In this document: positions 47,401 through 56,102 of the stretch, piece after piece
Numbering within the stretch: position 1 is the stretch's first letter
How the letters are laid out: the number at the start of each line of letters is the position of its first letter
Source: an uncultured Prevotellaceae bacterium
GTDB taxonomy: Bacteria > Bacteroidota > Bacteroidia > Bacteroidales > Bacteroidaceae
Length of the DNA: 64,000 nucleotides
NCBI GenBank assembly: GCA_900314715.1
Contig: OMWI01000001.1
Coordinates: 62,001-126,000 of the forward strand
Reading direction: 5' to 3'
Notes under the pieces: model-generated
The model's input: the letters and a program-made list of their open reading frames with translations, nothing else
Told to the model about the DNA's origin: nothing
Databases searched by the model: none
Program-made: the position numbers and the translations under genes

Positions 47401-47445
47401 GACTCTAAGGACCTTAAGGCCTTTAAAAACCTTAAGATCCTTAGA
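47401..47445. repeat. 9-bp-period array (GACCTTAAG-type x5), also a hairpin
   Basis: Five contiguous 9-bp units (GACTCTAAG, GACCTTAAG, GCCTTTAAA, AACCTTAAG, ATCCTTAGA). Their CTTAAG cores also allow an 18-bp stem with one mismatch, 47402-47419 with 47430-47447. It lies between the stops of the convergent protease and ybeY genes and may end transcription of both. Confidence 0.78.
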
Positions 47446-47446
47446 G

Positions 47447-47857
47447 TTAAATCATGGCAAGAGCCTTATTTTCTGCTTCTTCCATGATTTCCCGTTCACC
47501 AGGACCTTTGTCGTTCAAGCCGCAAAGGTGTAGGATGCCGTGAATGATGACCCGATGCAATTCCTCGTCGTATTCCTTTCCGAATAGTTCTGCATTGGTA
47601 CGCACGGTATCGAGTGAAATCACCAAGTCGCCATTGATGATGTCTCCTTCGTCATAATCAAAGGTGATGATGTCTGTGTAATAATCATGCCCTAAATACT
47701 CGCGATTTACCTCCAGTATCTTCTCGTCGTTTACGAAAAGGTACCCAATTTCACCCACTTTCTTTCCATAAGTGGCTGCCACGGCTTTAATCCAGGCATT
47801 GGTATCGCGCTTTCTGATGTTTGGCATTTTTACGCCATCTGTATTGTATGTTATCAT
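47447..47857 (-). CDS. ybeY: Endoribonuclease YbeY (16S rRNA maturation)
   Basis: 136 residues. The zinc-binding signature H-x3-H-x5-H/D is present in VIIHGILHLCGLNDKGPGE, here HGILHLCGLND with Asp as the last ligand position. LGHDYYTDIITFDYDEG and INGDLVISLDTV are conserved blocks. The family matures the 16S rRNA 3' end and takes part in ribosome quality control. Its start overlaps the coaD stop by 4 bp (ATGA), so they are translationally coupled. Confidence 0.95.
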   Translation of the reverse strand: MITYNTDGVKMPNIRKRDTNAWIKAVAATYGKKVGEIGYLFVNDEKILEVNREYLGHDYYTDIITFDYDEGDIINGDLVISLDTVRTNAELFGKEYDEELHRVIIHGILHLCGLNDKGPGEREIMEEAENKALAMI

Positions 47858-48297
47858 ATTATCGTGGTAAATTCTGAAGTGTCTTTCCCAAATCGTGCCA
47901 GTTCTCTTACCATTGAGGATGATATGATATCCAATCCTGGTTCTGCTGGCAATAAGATAGTTTCAATACTCGACAATTTCCTATTGATGTCGGCTTGTGT
48001 TCGTTCGTATTCGAAATCCGCAACGTTGCGCACACCCTTGATGATGAATTGGGCACCTTCGCGTTTGGCGAAGTCGATGGTAAGGTCGTGATAAGCCCTT
48101 ACTTCGATGTGCTGTTCTTGGGCATAGATGGCTGCGATTCTTTTCACTCGCTCTTCACCGCTGCAAGTATATTGCTTCTTGTCGTTGATTCCTACGCCAA
48201 TCACCAGTTTGTCAAACAATGGTAGTATGCGTTTTACCACTGAATGATGGCCGATGGTATAGGGATCGAAGCTCCCAACGAAGATAGCTGTTCTCAT
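47854..48297 (-). CDS. coaD: Phosphopantetheine adenylyltransferase
   Basis: Fourth step of coenzyme A synthesis: 4'-phosphopantetheine + ATP to dephospho-CoA. 147 residues. Nucleotidyltransferase motif TxGH is in GSFDPYTIGHHSVVKRIL. The second conserved region is FIIKGVRNVADFEYE, and ISSSMVRELARFG (the ISSTxxR-like motif) closes the active site. Overlaps ybeY by 4 bp. Confidence 0.96.
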   Translation of the reverse strand: MRTAIFVGSFDPYTIGHHSVVKRILPLFDKLVIGVGINDKKQYTCSGEERVKRIAAIYAQEQHIEVRAYHDLTIDFAKREGAQFIIKGVRNVADFEYERTQADINRKLSSIETILLPAEPGLDIISSSMVRELARFGKDTSEFTTII

Positions 48298-48307
48298 TGT
48301 TTTAATT

Positions 48308-48352
48308 ATTCTCTGAATGTTCTGAGTATTCTGAGTTTTCAGAATAATTCAG
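48308..48352. repeat. 9-bp-period array (NNNTTCTGA x5)
   Basis: Five contiguous 9-bp units: ATTCTCTGA, ATGTTCTGA, GTATTCTGA, GTTTTCAGA, ATAATTCAG. The last two invert the TCTGA core, so a hairpin is possible. It lies between ruvB and coaD and its left edge overlaps the last codons of ruvB. Confidence 0.65.
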
Positions 48353-49370
48353 GCTCCATGATATTACTTTGATAGGGATTTCTGCCCAAATGCTCGTAAG
48401 CCAATTGGGTTGCCATACGACCACGAGGAGTACGCTTGATAAATCCTTCCATGATTAAGAATGGTTCATAAACTTCCTCCACGGTGCCCGTATCTTCACC
48501 GATGGCTGTGGCTATCGTTGACAAGCCCACAGGACCACCCTTAAATTTGTCGATGATGGTAGTTAATATCTTGTTGTCTATCTCATCCAAGCCGTATTGG
48601 TCAATATTCAGCGATTTCAACGCATATTTGGCAATCTCGTGGTCTATGCTTCCGCTACCTTTCACTTGTGCGAAGTCGCGTACTCTTCTCAATAATGCAT
48701 TAGCGATACGAGGCGTTCCGCGTGAGCGACCTGCTATTTCTGTTGCTGCATCATCGCTGATGGGAACGTTTAAGATACTTGCACTACGCTTGACAATGCG
48801 CATTAGCGTTTGGGGTTCATAATACTCCAAGTGGAGGTTGATTCCAAAGCGAGCACGAAGGGGAGCGGTGAGCAAACCGCTACGTGTCGTAGCACCTACC
48901 AACGTGAATGGGTTAAGGTCTATTTGGATGGAACGTGCCGAAGGACCTTTGTCTATCATAATGTCAATGCGATAGTCTTCCATGGCGGAATATAAATATT
49001 CCTCTACTACGGGCGACAATCGATGAATCTCGTCGATAAAGAGTACGTCGTTGGTCTCTAATGAGGTCAATATACCAGCCAAATCGCCAGGCTTGTCCAA
49101 TACAGGACCGCTGGTAATCTTGAATCCCACGCCCAATTCGTTGGCAATGATATTGCTCAACGTGGTCTTTCCCAATCCTGGTGGACCATGCAACAAGGTG
49201 TGGTCAAGTGGTTCGCCTCGGTATTTGGCTGCTTCCACGAACACTTCGAGATTCTCCACCACCTTCTTCTGACCGCTGAAGTCATCGAAACGAAGTGGTC
49301 GCAAGGCATTCTCAAAGTCTTTCTCGGCTTTGCTAAGGCGTTCTTCCCTGATATTAAAATCTTCTGCCAT
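48339..49370 (-). CDS. ruvB: Holliday junction branch migration ATPase RuvB
   Basis: 343 residues from ATG 49370 ([19 protein letters not shown]). The frame is open upstream to 49409, but the promoter box at 49396-49403 lies inside that extension. AAA+ motifs: Walker [21 protein letters not shown], Walker [18 protein letters not shown], sensor 1 [20 protein letters not shown], and a C-terminal winged helix ([18 protein letters not shown]). It drives branch migration of Holliday junctions with RuvA and RuvC, neither of which is in the window. Confidence 0.97.
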   Translation of the reverse strand: MAEDFNIREERLSKAEKDFENALRPLRFDDFSGQKKVVENLEVFVEAAKYRGEPLDHTLLHGPPGLGKTTLSNIIANELGVGFKITSGPVLDKPGDLAGILTSLETNDVLFIDEIHRLSPVVEEYLYSAMEDYRIDIMIDKGPSARSIQIDLNPFTLVGATTRSGLLTAPLRARFGINLHLEYYEPQTLMRIVKRSASILNVPISDDAATEIAGRSRGTPRIANALLRRVRDFAQVKGSGSIDHEIAKYALKSLNIDQYGLDEIDNKILTTIIDKFKGGPVGLSTIATAIGEDTGTVEEVYEPFLIMEGFIKRTPRGRMATQLAYEHLGRNPYQSNIMEPELF

Positions 49371-49395
49371 TCGCGTTAATTGTTGTTTGCATCTG

Positions 49396-49426
49396 CAAAG
49401 ATAATGCAAATTGGGAGCAGAACAAA
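49396..49426 (-). promoter_or_regulatory. Promoter of ruvB (TTTG-N19-TATCTTTG)
   Basis: Minus strand -33 TTTG at 49426-49423 and -7 TATCTTTG at 49403-49396, spacing 19 bp. Leader about 22 nt to ATG 49370. Confidence 0.8.
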
Positions 49427-49503
49427 ATGAATTTGTTTCTTTTTGTATTTTCTCGTGATAAATTCATGAGTAGATATGATTTTTACTCACGATAGGCAAA
49501 AGC

Positions 49504-52401
49504 TTATTTTTGATAGTATTTTTTGTTGTCCTTGATGTAAAAGCCCTTTTGAGGTTGCGAAATTCGTTGTCCAGTTAAGTTATAATATGCAGATACGGTA
49601 GAATGATTCCTAATGGTCTGTATGCCATCAATGATGTCGTTTAAAGCCTGAATTTCCTCTTGTGTCAGTGCGATATCGTAAAGGCGGAAATGGTCTATTT
49701 GCCCCACTAAGTCGCCATTGTCGGTGTTGTTGTCCCACCATTGTGTTCTGCCTATGTAGTTGCGAGCGTCATTGTCACCATTTGCCAATTGATAAGGTTC
49801 GTATGTCACGTTGGTTCCGTTGATGATGGCTGTACCATTCACGTAGATGGTGGTTTTCTTCGACGCTACGTCAAACGTTACGGCTATGTGTTGCATCTTG
49901 TCTTGTGGCATTTGTTGTTTTGCCTCAACCATCAAGGTGGAACCGCCATTGTATTTAGAGCCAGCCGAATACATATAGTTGTTAGTCAATCTAAGGAATA
50001 CGCTATTGCCATTGCCTGAACCGAAATCATAGAAACGAGGTAACTTGGTGCGATTGTGTGCCAAAGCATCGAATGTAAAGGTATAGCTTCGCAAGTTTTT
50101 CAAGATACCTGCAGGTGCCAATCCGTAACCATTGGTGGAAAAACTTGTAGGAGCATTGCCCATGAGGTTCAGCGTTCCGTCTATTTTGGCTGAGCCCATC
50201 ACTTGCATGTCTCGCTCGTTGCCGCTCAAGTCTTTCACGTATTTCTTTCCATTGGAAGAAGTATATAGGTCATCGTTCTCAAATTCGTATTGCAATAACA
50301 AGTTGTTTTGTATTTGTCGGGGATAGACGGTCACGTCAAAGTTTACGCTTCCACTTTCTGTCGTGGCGGTGAGCGTAACGGCGGTGGGAGCATCTGGATT
50401 GTTTACCAAACCCGTATTGCTGATGATACGGGTTTGGTTAGATGTCCATGTTATGCTTTTGCCGTTAGCTTCGGCAGGGAGTACGATGTCTGTATATACT
50501 TTCTCAGGAATGTTGATGCTGCTCAAGGCCATGGCATCGCCATTCGCCTTGATTTCGTCTTGAGGCAAGGCGCGGTCGTAGAATCGTCCCAGTTTCATCT
50601 TGCCATCCCATCCACCGATGGATAGTTTGTTGAGAATTTGGTTGGGAACGTCTGCCCTAATCTCTATAACGCCATTTCTGTACACGGTCATCTGTTGTCC
50701 GTCGTATGTCAAGGCGAGGTTTATCTCATTGTATTTCGTAGGCCATGAATCACCCGATGTTCCAGTTGAATTGGTTGCCCAATTGTCGGAGTTATAGAAC
50801 TTACACGTGCTACGATAGGTCTTGTCGCCTACTTTCAGACACAAGAATCCTTCTGCATCAAGAGTCAGTTGAATGGTGGCACGTGTCTCTTTGTCTACTC
50901 CGTTTAAGAACGAGCATCCTTGATAACAATTGGGGTTGAGCGAAGCTGATATGAGGATGGAGAATTGTTGGTAATCCTTCGCTTCAATGTTCAGTGTCTT
51001 GTTGTCTTTAGCCTCTCCAATCAAGCCTTGTTGCAAGTTGATGCTTGCCTTTGGTAAGTTGTAGTCGCTCATGATACCAGTAGGATAGCCTTTGGGATAG
51101 TTCTTGTTGACCATCCAATAATAGTAGTCACCGTTCATCCATGTCAATCTAAGTGGAGATGTCGATGAATTGGGCAAAATATAAGGACGGGCATTGTTCT
51201 TTTGTGAGTTTTTTGTGAGTTGTTCAGAGCCAGCCACCTTTCCGTCATCATCTATCACGAACTTCCAAATTTCGTAGATTCCATCGCGATTATATTGTCC
51301 GTTGGTAGTGGGAATGCTCAGATATAGGTCGTTGATGTTTTCGGGGTCTACGGCAGCACCGCCAGAATAGCAACGTTCGGTTGAATTCCAGTTCTGGTGA
51401 AAAGCGTGTCCGGCATATTGCACCCATGTGCGTCTCCATTCCGTTCCTGTCCATCTGCCATACCAATATACGTGTAAAGTTTTTGCGTCATCAATGTGTG
51501 TATAGGCAATTACGGGATGGTCTTCCTTGTCAACGGTTATCTGCCAAACCCAATTGCGTATGCTGGCACTATTGTCTACTATTGTATATGGATAATTGTT
51601 TTTATATGAGTCTGTTTTTGATACATTAAACACGCCACTTGCAATATCTTTCAGCGTGTTTCCTTTTACGTCCTTGAGAATGGGACCGTTTCCGTTATTA
51701 ATGTCTATTACATTAAAGTATAGCCAGTTTGGCATTTCATTGTCGGGGTGGCCAGTGGTATAGCTCACGTATATCTTGTCTTTGCCATTGCTTTGGTATT
51801 TCGCGTATGGACGAGCACCCGTACTTTGAACGATTTGCTTGGGGCCAAAGTCTACCTTTACGTTGTCGTTGTCATCGGGCATGGTGATACGGGCAATGGT
51901 GGGGTGCCAGTTGATGCCTCTCCAACATATATAAATATGGTGTGGGTCGTCTGCCATGATAAATGGCGATGGGTATGTGGTGTTATTGGCAACGGCGATG
52001 TGTTTTTCCTCGCCTAATTGCGTGATGTCTCCTGGCTTCGTAGAGATTCTATACCATATTTTCGGTTCGTCGGTATGGCGGGTATAGAATATCATGACGC
52101 GCTCGTCGGGCAACACCAAGAATGTTGGGTTGTTGTGGTCGTCGGGTTGGAAGCAACTGCGCACCAATACTTCTTCTTTCTTGTTGTGTATAAAGTCTAC
52201 TTGCGTAGCCTTGATGTTTCCGTGAATGTCGATATAGCCAATGTAGCTGGTGTTGATGGTACCTGTTTGGTTTTCGTAATGTGTTGCTCTTGGGTCTGCA
52301 AACCAGCACCAAGCGCCTTCGTTAGTTATTTTGTTGTCTTGTGCTATTATCCAAGTGGATAGGAAGAGCAGTGTGAGGGTTAGTAATTGTCTTTTATTCA
52401 T
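49504..52401 (-). CDS. Large secreted BNR-repeat protein with two LamG-like domains
   Basis: 965 residues. A signal peptide (about 1-20, LLFLSTWIIAQ) precedes a BNR_4-type propeller at about 22-430, with GAWCWFADPRATHYENQTGT, HNNPTFLVLPDERVMIFYTR and GARPYAKYQSNGKDKIYVSY. Two concanavalin/LamG-type segments follow (about 440-620 and 700-930), separated by a Big_4-like segment (VLPAEANGKSITWTSNQTRI). The C-terminus (AYYNLTGQRISQPQKGFYIK) matches the tail seen in other secreted proteins here. BNR_4 proteins include ulvan lyases and rhamnosidase-type enzymes that attack uronate/rhamnose glycans, so a pectin-side-chain enzyme is possible. The active site was not identified. Confidence 0.85.
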   Translation of the reverse strand: MNKRQLLTLTLLFLSTWIIAQDNKITNEGAWCWFADPRATHYENQTGTINTSYIGYIDIHGNIKATQVDFIHNKKEEVLVRSCFQPDDHNNPTFLVLPDERVMIFYTRHTDEPKIWYRISTKPGDITQLGEEKHIAVANNTTYPSPFIMADDPHHIYICWRGINWHPTIARITMPDDNDNVKVDFGPKQIVQSTGARPYAKYQSNGKDKIYVSYTTGHPDNEMPNWLYFNVIDINNGNGPILKDVKGNTLKDIASGVFNVSKTDSYKNNYPYTIVDNSASIRNWVWQITVDKEDHPVIAYTHIDDAKTLHVYWYGRWTGTEWRRTWVQYAGHAFHQNWNSTERCYSGGAAVDPENINDLYLSIPTTNGQYNRDGIYEIWKFVIDDDGKVAGSEQLTKNSQKNNARPYILPNSSTSPLRLTWMNGDYYYWMVNKNYPKGYPTGIMSDYNLPKASINLQQGLIGEAKDNKTLNIEAKDYQQFSILISASLNPNCYQGCSFLNGVDKETRATIQLTLDAEGFLCLKVGDKTYRSTCKFYNSDNWATNSTGTSGDSWPTKYNEINLALTYDGQQMTVYRNGVIEIRADVPNQILNKLSIGGWDGKMKLGRFYDRALPQDEIKANGDAMALSSINIPEKVYTDIVLPAEANGKSITWTSNQTRIISNTGLVNNPDAPTAVTLTATTESGSVNFDVTVYPRQIQNNLLLQYEFENDDLYTSSNGKKYVKDLSGNERDMQVMGSAKIDGTLNLMGNAPTSFSTNGYGLAPAGILKNLRSYTFTFDALAHNRTKLPRFYDFGSGNGNSVFLRLTNNYMYSAGSKYNGGSTLMVEAKQQMPQDKMQHIAVTFDVASKKTTIYVNGTAIINGTNVTYEPYQLANGDNDARNYIGRTQWWDNNTDNGDLVGQIDHFRLYDIALTQEEIQALNDIIDGIQTIRNHSTVSAYYNLTGQRISQPQKGFYIKDNKKYYQK

Positions 52402-52425
52402 TATTGTTTGGTTTTTGGGGTTAAG

Positions 52426-52479
52426 GTCTTTAAAATCTTTAAGGTCTCTAAAGTCCTTAATGTCCTTAAAGTCTTTAAA
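52426..52479. repeat. 9-bp-period array (GTCTTTAAA x6)
   Basis: Six contiguous units: GTCTTTAAA, ATCTTTAAG, GTCTCTAAA, GTCCTTAAT, GTCCTTAAA, GTCTTTAAA. It sits between two same-strand secreted-protein genes, just upstream of the BNR gene start. The sequence is related to the array at 47401. Confidence 0.85.
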
Positions 52480-52512
52480 AAATTAGAGGAGGGCTTTTCG
52501 AGGCCCCCCTCC
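52476..52512 (-). terminator. Terminator of the 52533 gene
   Basis: On the minus strand GGAGGG (52512-52507) pairs with CCCTCC (52493-52488) around a GC-rich loop, followed by TCTAATTTTTT. Confidence 0.7.
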
Positions 52513-52532
52513 ATTTAGAATAATGCAATCAT

Positions 52533-55500
52533 TTACTTCATCAAAATCTTCTTGGCACTGCCGTTGCGGATGATGATGTACATACCCTTGTCGTTGATGG
52601 CATTTACTTTCACGCCGTTGATGGTGTAGATACCGTCGTTAGGCTTTTGAGCCTCGATGACAGTTTCCTTAATGCCTGTAGACAATGGACCATCCCAACC
52701 TGAGTTGTCACCCTTCTGGGTCAATGTCAATGTCCAGTTGGTTGCAGAGAACCATGTTCCTGTAAATGGAACACCAGTACGCAAGCTGTCGGTTGTCATA
52801 CCTATCACGATAACGTGATTGTCTACAACGATTCCTGGAAGATCGATGTGCTCCCATCCGAATCCGTTACCGCCATTAGCGTTAACGATAGCTTGGGTAT
52901 CGAAGTATGTTGGGTCGCTGTCAGGCATGTTAGCGAACTTGTCGCATGCTTCTTGCCAAATAGTACCATAGTGGTCTGTAGCGTAAACGGTTGTGTCGTT
53001 GCCAGTAGCATCGTCAATATAGCTATAGGTTTGCAGAGGAATTTCCAAGAATGTCGTGTCTTTCTTCTCTGCGCCACCGTTTGCACCGAAGATGAATGCT
53101 CCATGACCAGCGGTACGAACATCTACGCCGATGGTATATGTACCGTTAGGAATACCAACTACAACTTGCTCGCCATAGTAGTTCAATGCGCCAGGTGTGC
53201 TGTTGTAAGAGTCGAAGTAGCGATGACCGCTTTCGTTCGTGTTGTAATATTGTCCGCTTGTAGAGTTCTTGTCACCAGTACCTCTTTCCAATTTCCAACC
53301 AGCTTCAGCTTCAGCCTTTGGATTTCTGATAAAGCCAGTATAATCGGTAGCATCTGGGTTCTGGGCATAAGCGTTTTGCTTCTCAGCCTCCATGATAGCT
53401 TGGTTCAGAGCTTCCACGTATTCATCGATGACAGCTCCTTCTTGCATAGCAGAAGTCAATGTGCTTGCTTGTGGTACCAACAAGTTGTTCAGGTAGCTCT
53501 TCACGTCTTCGCCAGAAGTAGCTGCCAATTCGCTGGCTTGGTTGTAAACGGGAGCATACGTGTTGATGTAGTTCTTAATCTGGTTGATGATTCCGTCTAC
53601 GTCGGTATAGTTAGCTTCGCTTGATGCAATCCAAGTGTTAGCGAAGTTAAGAGCGTATTCCACGATGTTGCGAGCTGCTCCGTATGCTTCTGGAGAAGTT
53701 GCCAAAGAATCGGTAACGGTAGGAATGGTCTTGCCAGCTTCCATGATTTCGTTGTACTTACCCTCAGAAGTCTCTGCCAATGCGATAGCTTCGCTCAGAG
53801 TCTCGATATTTGCATCTTCACTGTATTTAGCCATGATTTCTTGGGCACTTGCCTTATCGGCTGCGAAGTGCATTCCGTTAATCATCTCGTTGGCTTCAGC
53901 TACGCGACCAGCGAGTGCTGCGGCAATTTGTTCCTCGTTTGCAGGACCGCAATAGAGCAACTTGAAGTCGGTAACGCAGAACCATCCACGACGTAAGTCG
54001 GTCAGGCTACCGCCAAAGTCCATAGGAGTGAGTTCCTTGTCGCCACTACCTGCTGCACCAATCGTCAACTTACCGTCAACTACGATAACTGCATCGGTGG
54101 TTGTCAGTGTTTCCCATGTTCCGTTGTATGGGTCGCTGTCAATCCAAAGGCCTTCTGCCAATGTGTTCGACTTAGCTGATTGCAAAGAACTCTTTGCGAA
54201 TACGTGCTGGTCAGTAACACAACCAGGTTGGGTAATCATCTGTGCAGATACTTTGTAGAAACCATTGGGAAGGTCTGTGATTTCTTGGCTAATGCTCAAG
54301 TCGATACCAGAATTCTGCCATGCGTTCCAGCAAGAAAGTTGCTGTACGAAGTTGGTACGTTGGTCACCACCGCTGTTGCCGATAGTCCAACCAGTAGAGT
54401 TTGCGTCAGATGGGTTGCTACCGTTAACATAGCTGTGCTCCTCTGCCAATGGGTAGAATACGCTACCGTCTTCAGATACCGTTGGCTCAGCTTCCTTGTT
54501 TACGAACCAAGGATTTTGTACCAAGTGAGTGAAGTTAGCGGGATTGTCGATAGTTGCCTCTTGGCTCATGTAATAATTGGTGATGTCTTTCTGGAAATCA
54601 ACCAAGGCTTGTGCGATTTCATCTGGACCACCTTCTTCCAACAACATGGTGTACTTGTTGATAGCCTCTCTGAATTCGTAAAGACCAGGATAATTGGTGG
54701 TTTCGATAATCTTGTTGGCCTCGTCAATCAATCCCATCAAAGATGCCATGTCCTTCTGTGCTTGCAACAACTTTTCTTTCAGGTTCTTGGCATCAACCAA
54801 CAATTGTTGCAATTCCTCTGGACTTGCACCGTCACACATGTCTTCCAATTCCAACGCTGCATCCAAGAAATAAGTAGCAACTTCGCCCGTTAAAGTGAAA
54901 GCTGAGTCTTGAACTTCGCGCGTATAGTCGAAGATGTCGGATTTCATCAACTCTTCAACGTCGGCTTCACCCACCTTGAACAACTTGATACCGTCGATGC
55001 AAAGGAATGGGTTGGAACCAGAGCCACCTGCTGACTCGAAACCAAACTCCATCGTGAAGTCGGTGGTCGGGGTGAACTCAATGGTGTGCATTGTCCATTC
55101 GGTGTCATTGAAACCAGTCTCATCCTTAAACACGTCTTTGCGGCATGTTACCTTAGAGAGGTTAGTACCATTGGTAGCACTCTTGTTCAAGTTGATAGCC
55201 CAATACGTAAGGATGTACTTGGCACATGGCAGATTTACCACTTGTTTGTAAGTGGCTTTACCACCCCAACCAGCACGAAGGTAGGCAAATCCAACATTCT
55301 CGCCTTCTACGGCTCCTGGACGCTGAGGTACTTCCAGATACGTGGTACCATCATCAGCGATGGGGATTGCTTGTGCTTTCAGGTCGTAAGGAATGGAACC
55401 AAAGTAAACCCATTCACATTTGGGGAATGTTTGGTTGGTTTCAATCGTCCAACCATTGATGCGGCCGATGAATCCGTTTGTAGCTTCCAGTTTTCTTCCG

Positions 55501-55751
55501 TCGGGACGACTTTGGCCACTGGTGGTCTTTGGCTTGGCATATACACTGCTGTCTACGGCAATGTATGCCCAGCTACGGTCACTGAGCGAACTGTTGGTTG
55601 AGACGATTTCCTTCATCGAACCATCTACTTGGAACGTGAGGTCTTCATCAAAACCTGGATTGGCGATGAGATGTGTTACGTCTTCGCCTTCTTGGGCAAA
55701 TGAAGGAAATGCCAACATTGCACCCATTACTAAGAGTAGAATCTTCTTCAT
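52533..55751 (-). CDS. Very large secreted multi-domain protein (NPxF jelly-roll repeats)
   Basis: 1072 residues. A signal peptide (about 1-19, GAMLAFPSFAQ) is followed by three similar beta-sandwich regions that open LIANPGFDEDLTF, LVQNPWFVNKEAE and FIRNPKAEAEAGW. The pattern (NP-F, then ...GFYKVSAQMITQPG or GTYTIGVDVRTAGHG) resembles carbohydrate-binding modules. Helical linkers lie between (about 265-395 and 600-830). The C-terminus (IYTINGVKVNAINDKGMYII) is the shared short tail. No catalytic motif was found. It faces a paralogous gene across a 350-bp divergent promoter region. Function unknown; binding of host or dietary glycans is an inference. Confidence 0.82.
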   Translation of the reverse strand: MKKILLLVMGAMLAFPSFAQEGEDVTHLIANPGFDEDLTFQVDGSMKEIVSTNSSLSDRSWAYIAVDSSVYAKPKTTSGQSRPDGRKLEATNGFIGRINGWTIETNQTFPKCEWVYFGSIPYDLKAQAIPIADDGTTYLEVPQRPGAVEGENVGFAYLRAGWGGKATYKQVVNLPCAKYILTYWAINLNKSATNGTNLSKVTCRKDVFKDETGFNDTEWTMHTIEFTPTTDFTMEFGFESAGGSGSNPFLCIDGIKLFKVGEADVEELMKSDIFDYTREVQDSAFTLTGEVATYFLDAALELEDMCDGASPEELQQLLVDAKNLKEKLLQAQKDMASLMGLIDEANKIIETTNYPGLYEFREAINKYTMLLEEGGPDEIAQALVDFQKDITNYYMSQEATIDNPANFTHLVQNPWFVNKEAEPTVSEDGSVFYPLAEEHSYVNGSNPSDANSTGWTIGNSGGDQRTNFVQQLSCWNAWQNSGIDLSISQEITDLPNGFYKVSAQMITQPGCVTDQHVFAKSSLQSAKSNTLAEGLWIDSDPYNGTWETLTTTDAVIVVDGKLTIGAAGSGDKELTPMDFGGSLTDLRRGWFCVTDFKLLYCGPANEEQIAAALAGRVAEANEMINGMHFAADKASAQEIMAKYSEDANIETLSEAIALAETSEGKYNEIMEAGKTIPTVTDSLATSPEAYGAARNIVEYALNFANTWIASSEANYTDVDGIINQIKNYINTYAPVYNQASELAATSGEDVKSYLNNLLVPQASTLTSAMQEGAVIDEYVEALNQAIMEAEKQNAYAQNPDATDYTGFIRNPKAEAEAGWKLERGTGDKNSTSGQYYNTNESGHRYFDSYNSTPGALNYYGEQVVVGIPNGTYTIGVDVRTAGHGAFIFGANGGAEKKDTTFLEIPLQTYSYIDDATGNDTTVYATDHYGTIWQEACDKFANMPDSDPTYFDTQAIVNANGGNGFGWEHIDLPGIVVDNHVIVIGMTTDSLRTGVPFTGTWFSATNWTLTLTQKGDNSGWDGPLSTGIKETVIEAQKPNDGIYTINGVKVNAINDKGMYIIIRNGSAKKILMK

Positions 55752-55835
55752 TTTTTAAGGTTTTAGATTAAATATTGAAAGTTTGTTAGATAAAATGTAA
55801 AGTAATGTTCATGAGTTGATGGGTTTCATCGTTGG

Positions 55836-55866
55836 CAAAGATAGTTATATATTTTAAAATGTGCAA
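55836..55866 (-). promoter_or_regulatory. Promoter of the 52533-55751 gene (TTG-N20-TATCTTTG)
   Basis: Minus strand -33 TTG at 55866-55864 and -7 TATCTTTG at 55843-55836, 20-bp spacing. It predicts a leader of about 80 nt. Confidence 0.75.
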
Positions 55867-55953
55867 TTTTTAGATAAGAAAATTTCATTTTATGTAACAT
55901 CTTGTATGTCAATAATGGCATTTTTAGTTAAAAATTACACTTTTTTTACTGAA

Positions 55954-55987
55954 TTGATGGTTAAATAATAAATTTTTTGTATGTTTG
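55954..55987 (+). promoter_or_regulatory. Promoter of the 56103-59732 gene
   Basis: -7 TATGTTTG at 55980-55987 with a TTG at 55954-55956, 23 bp upstream, slightly longer than ideal. It predicts a leader of about 110 nt. The gap 55752-56102 holds only this and the opposing promoter in AT-rich DNA. Confidence 0.6.
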
Positions 55988-56102
55988 CAACGATTATGCA
56001 GTATGATAGTCTGCCGAACAAGATAAATCTGACAGCTAACAACCGCATTTAAAGCGATTTTTTTAACTAATTCAATAATGTCTAACAAACAATTTTAAGC
56101 TT

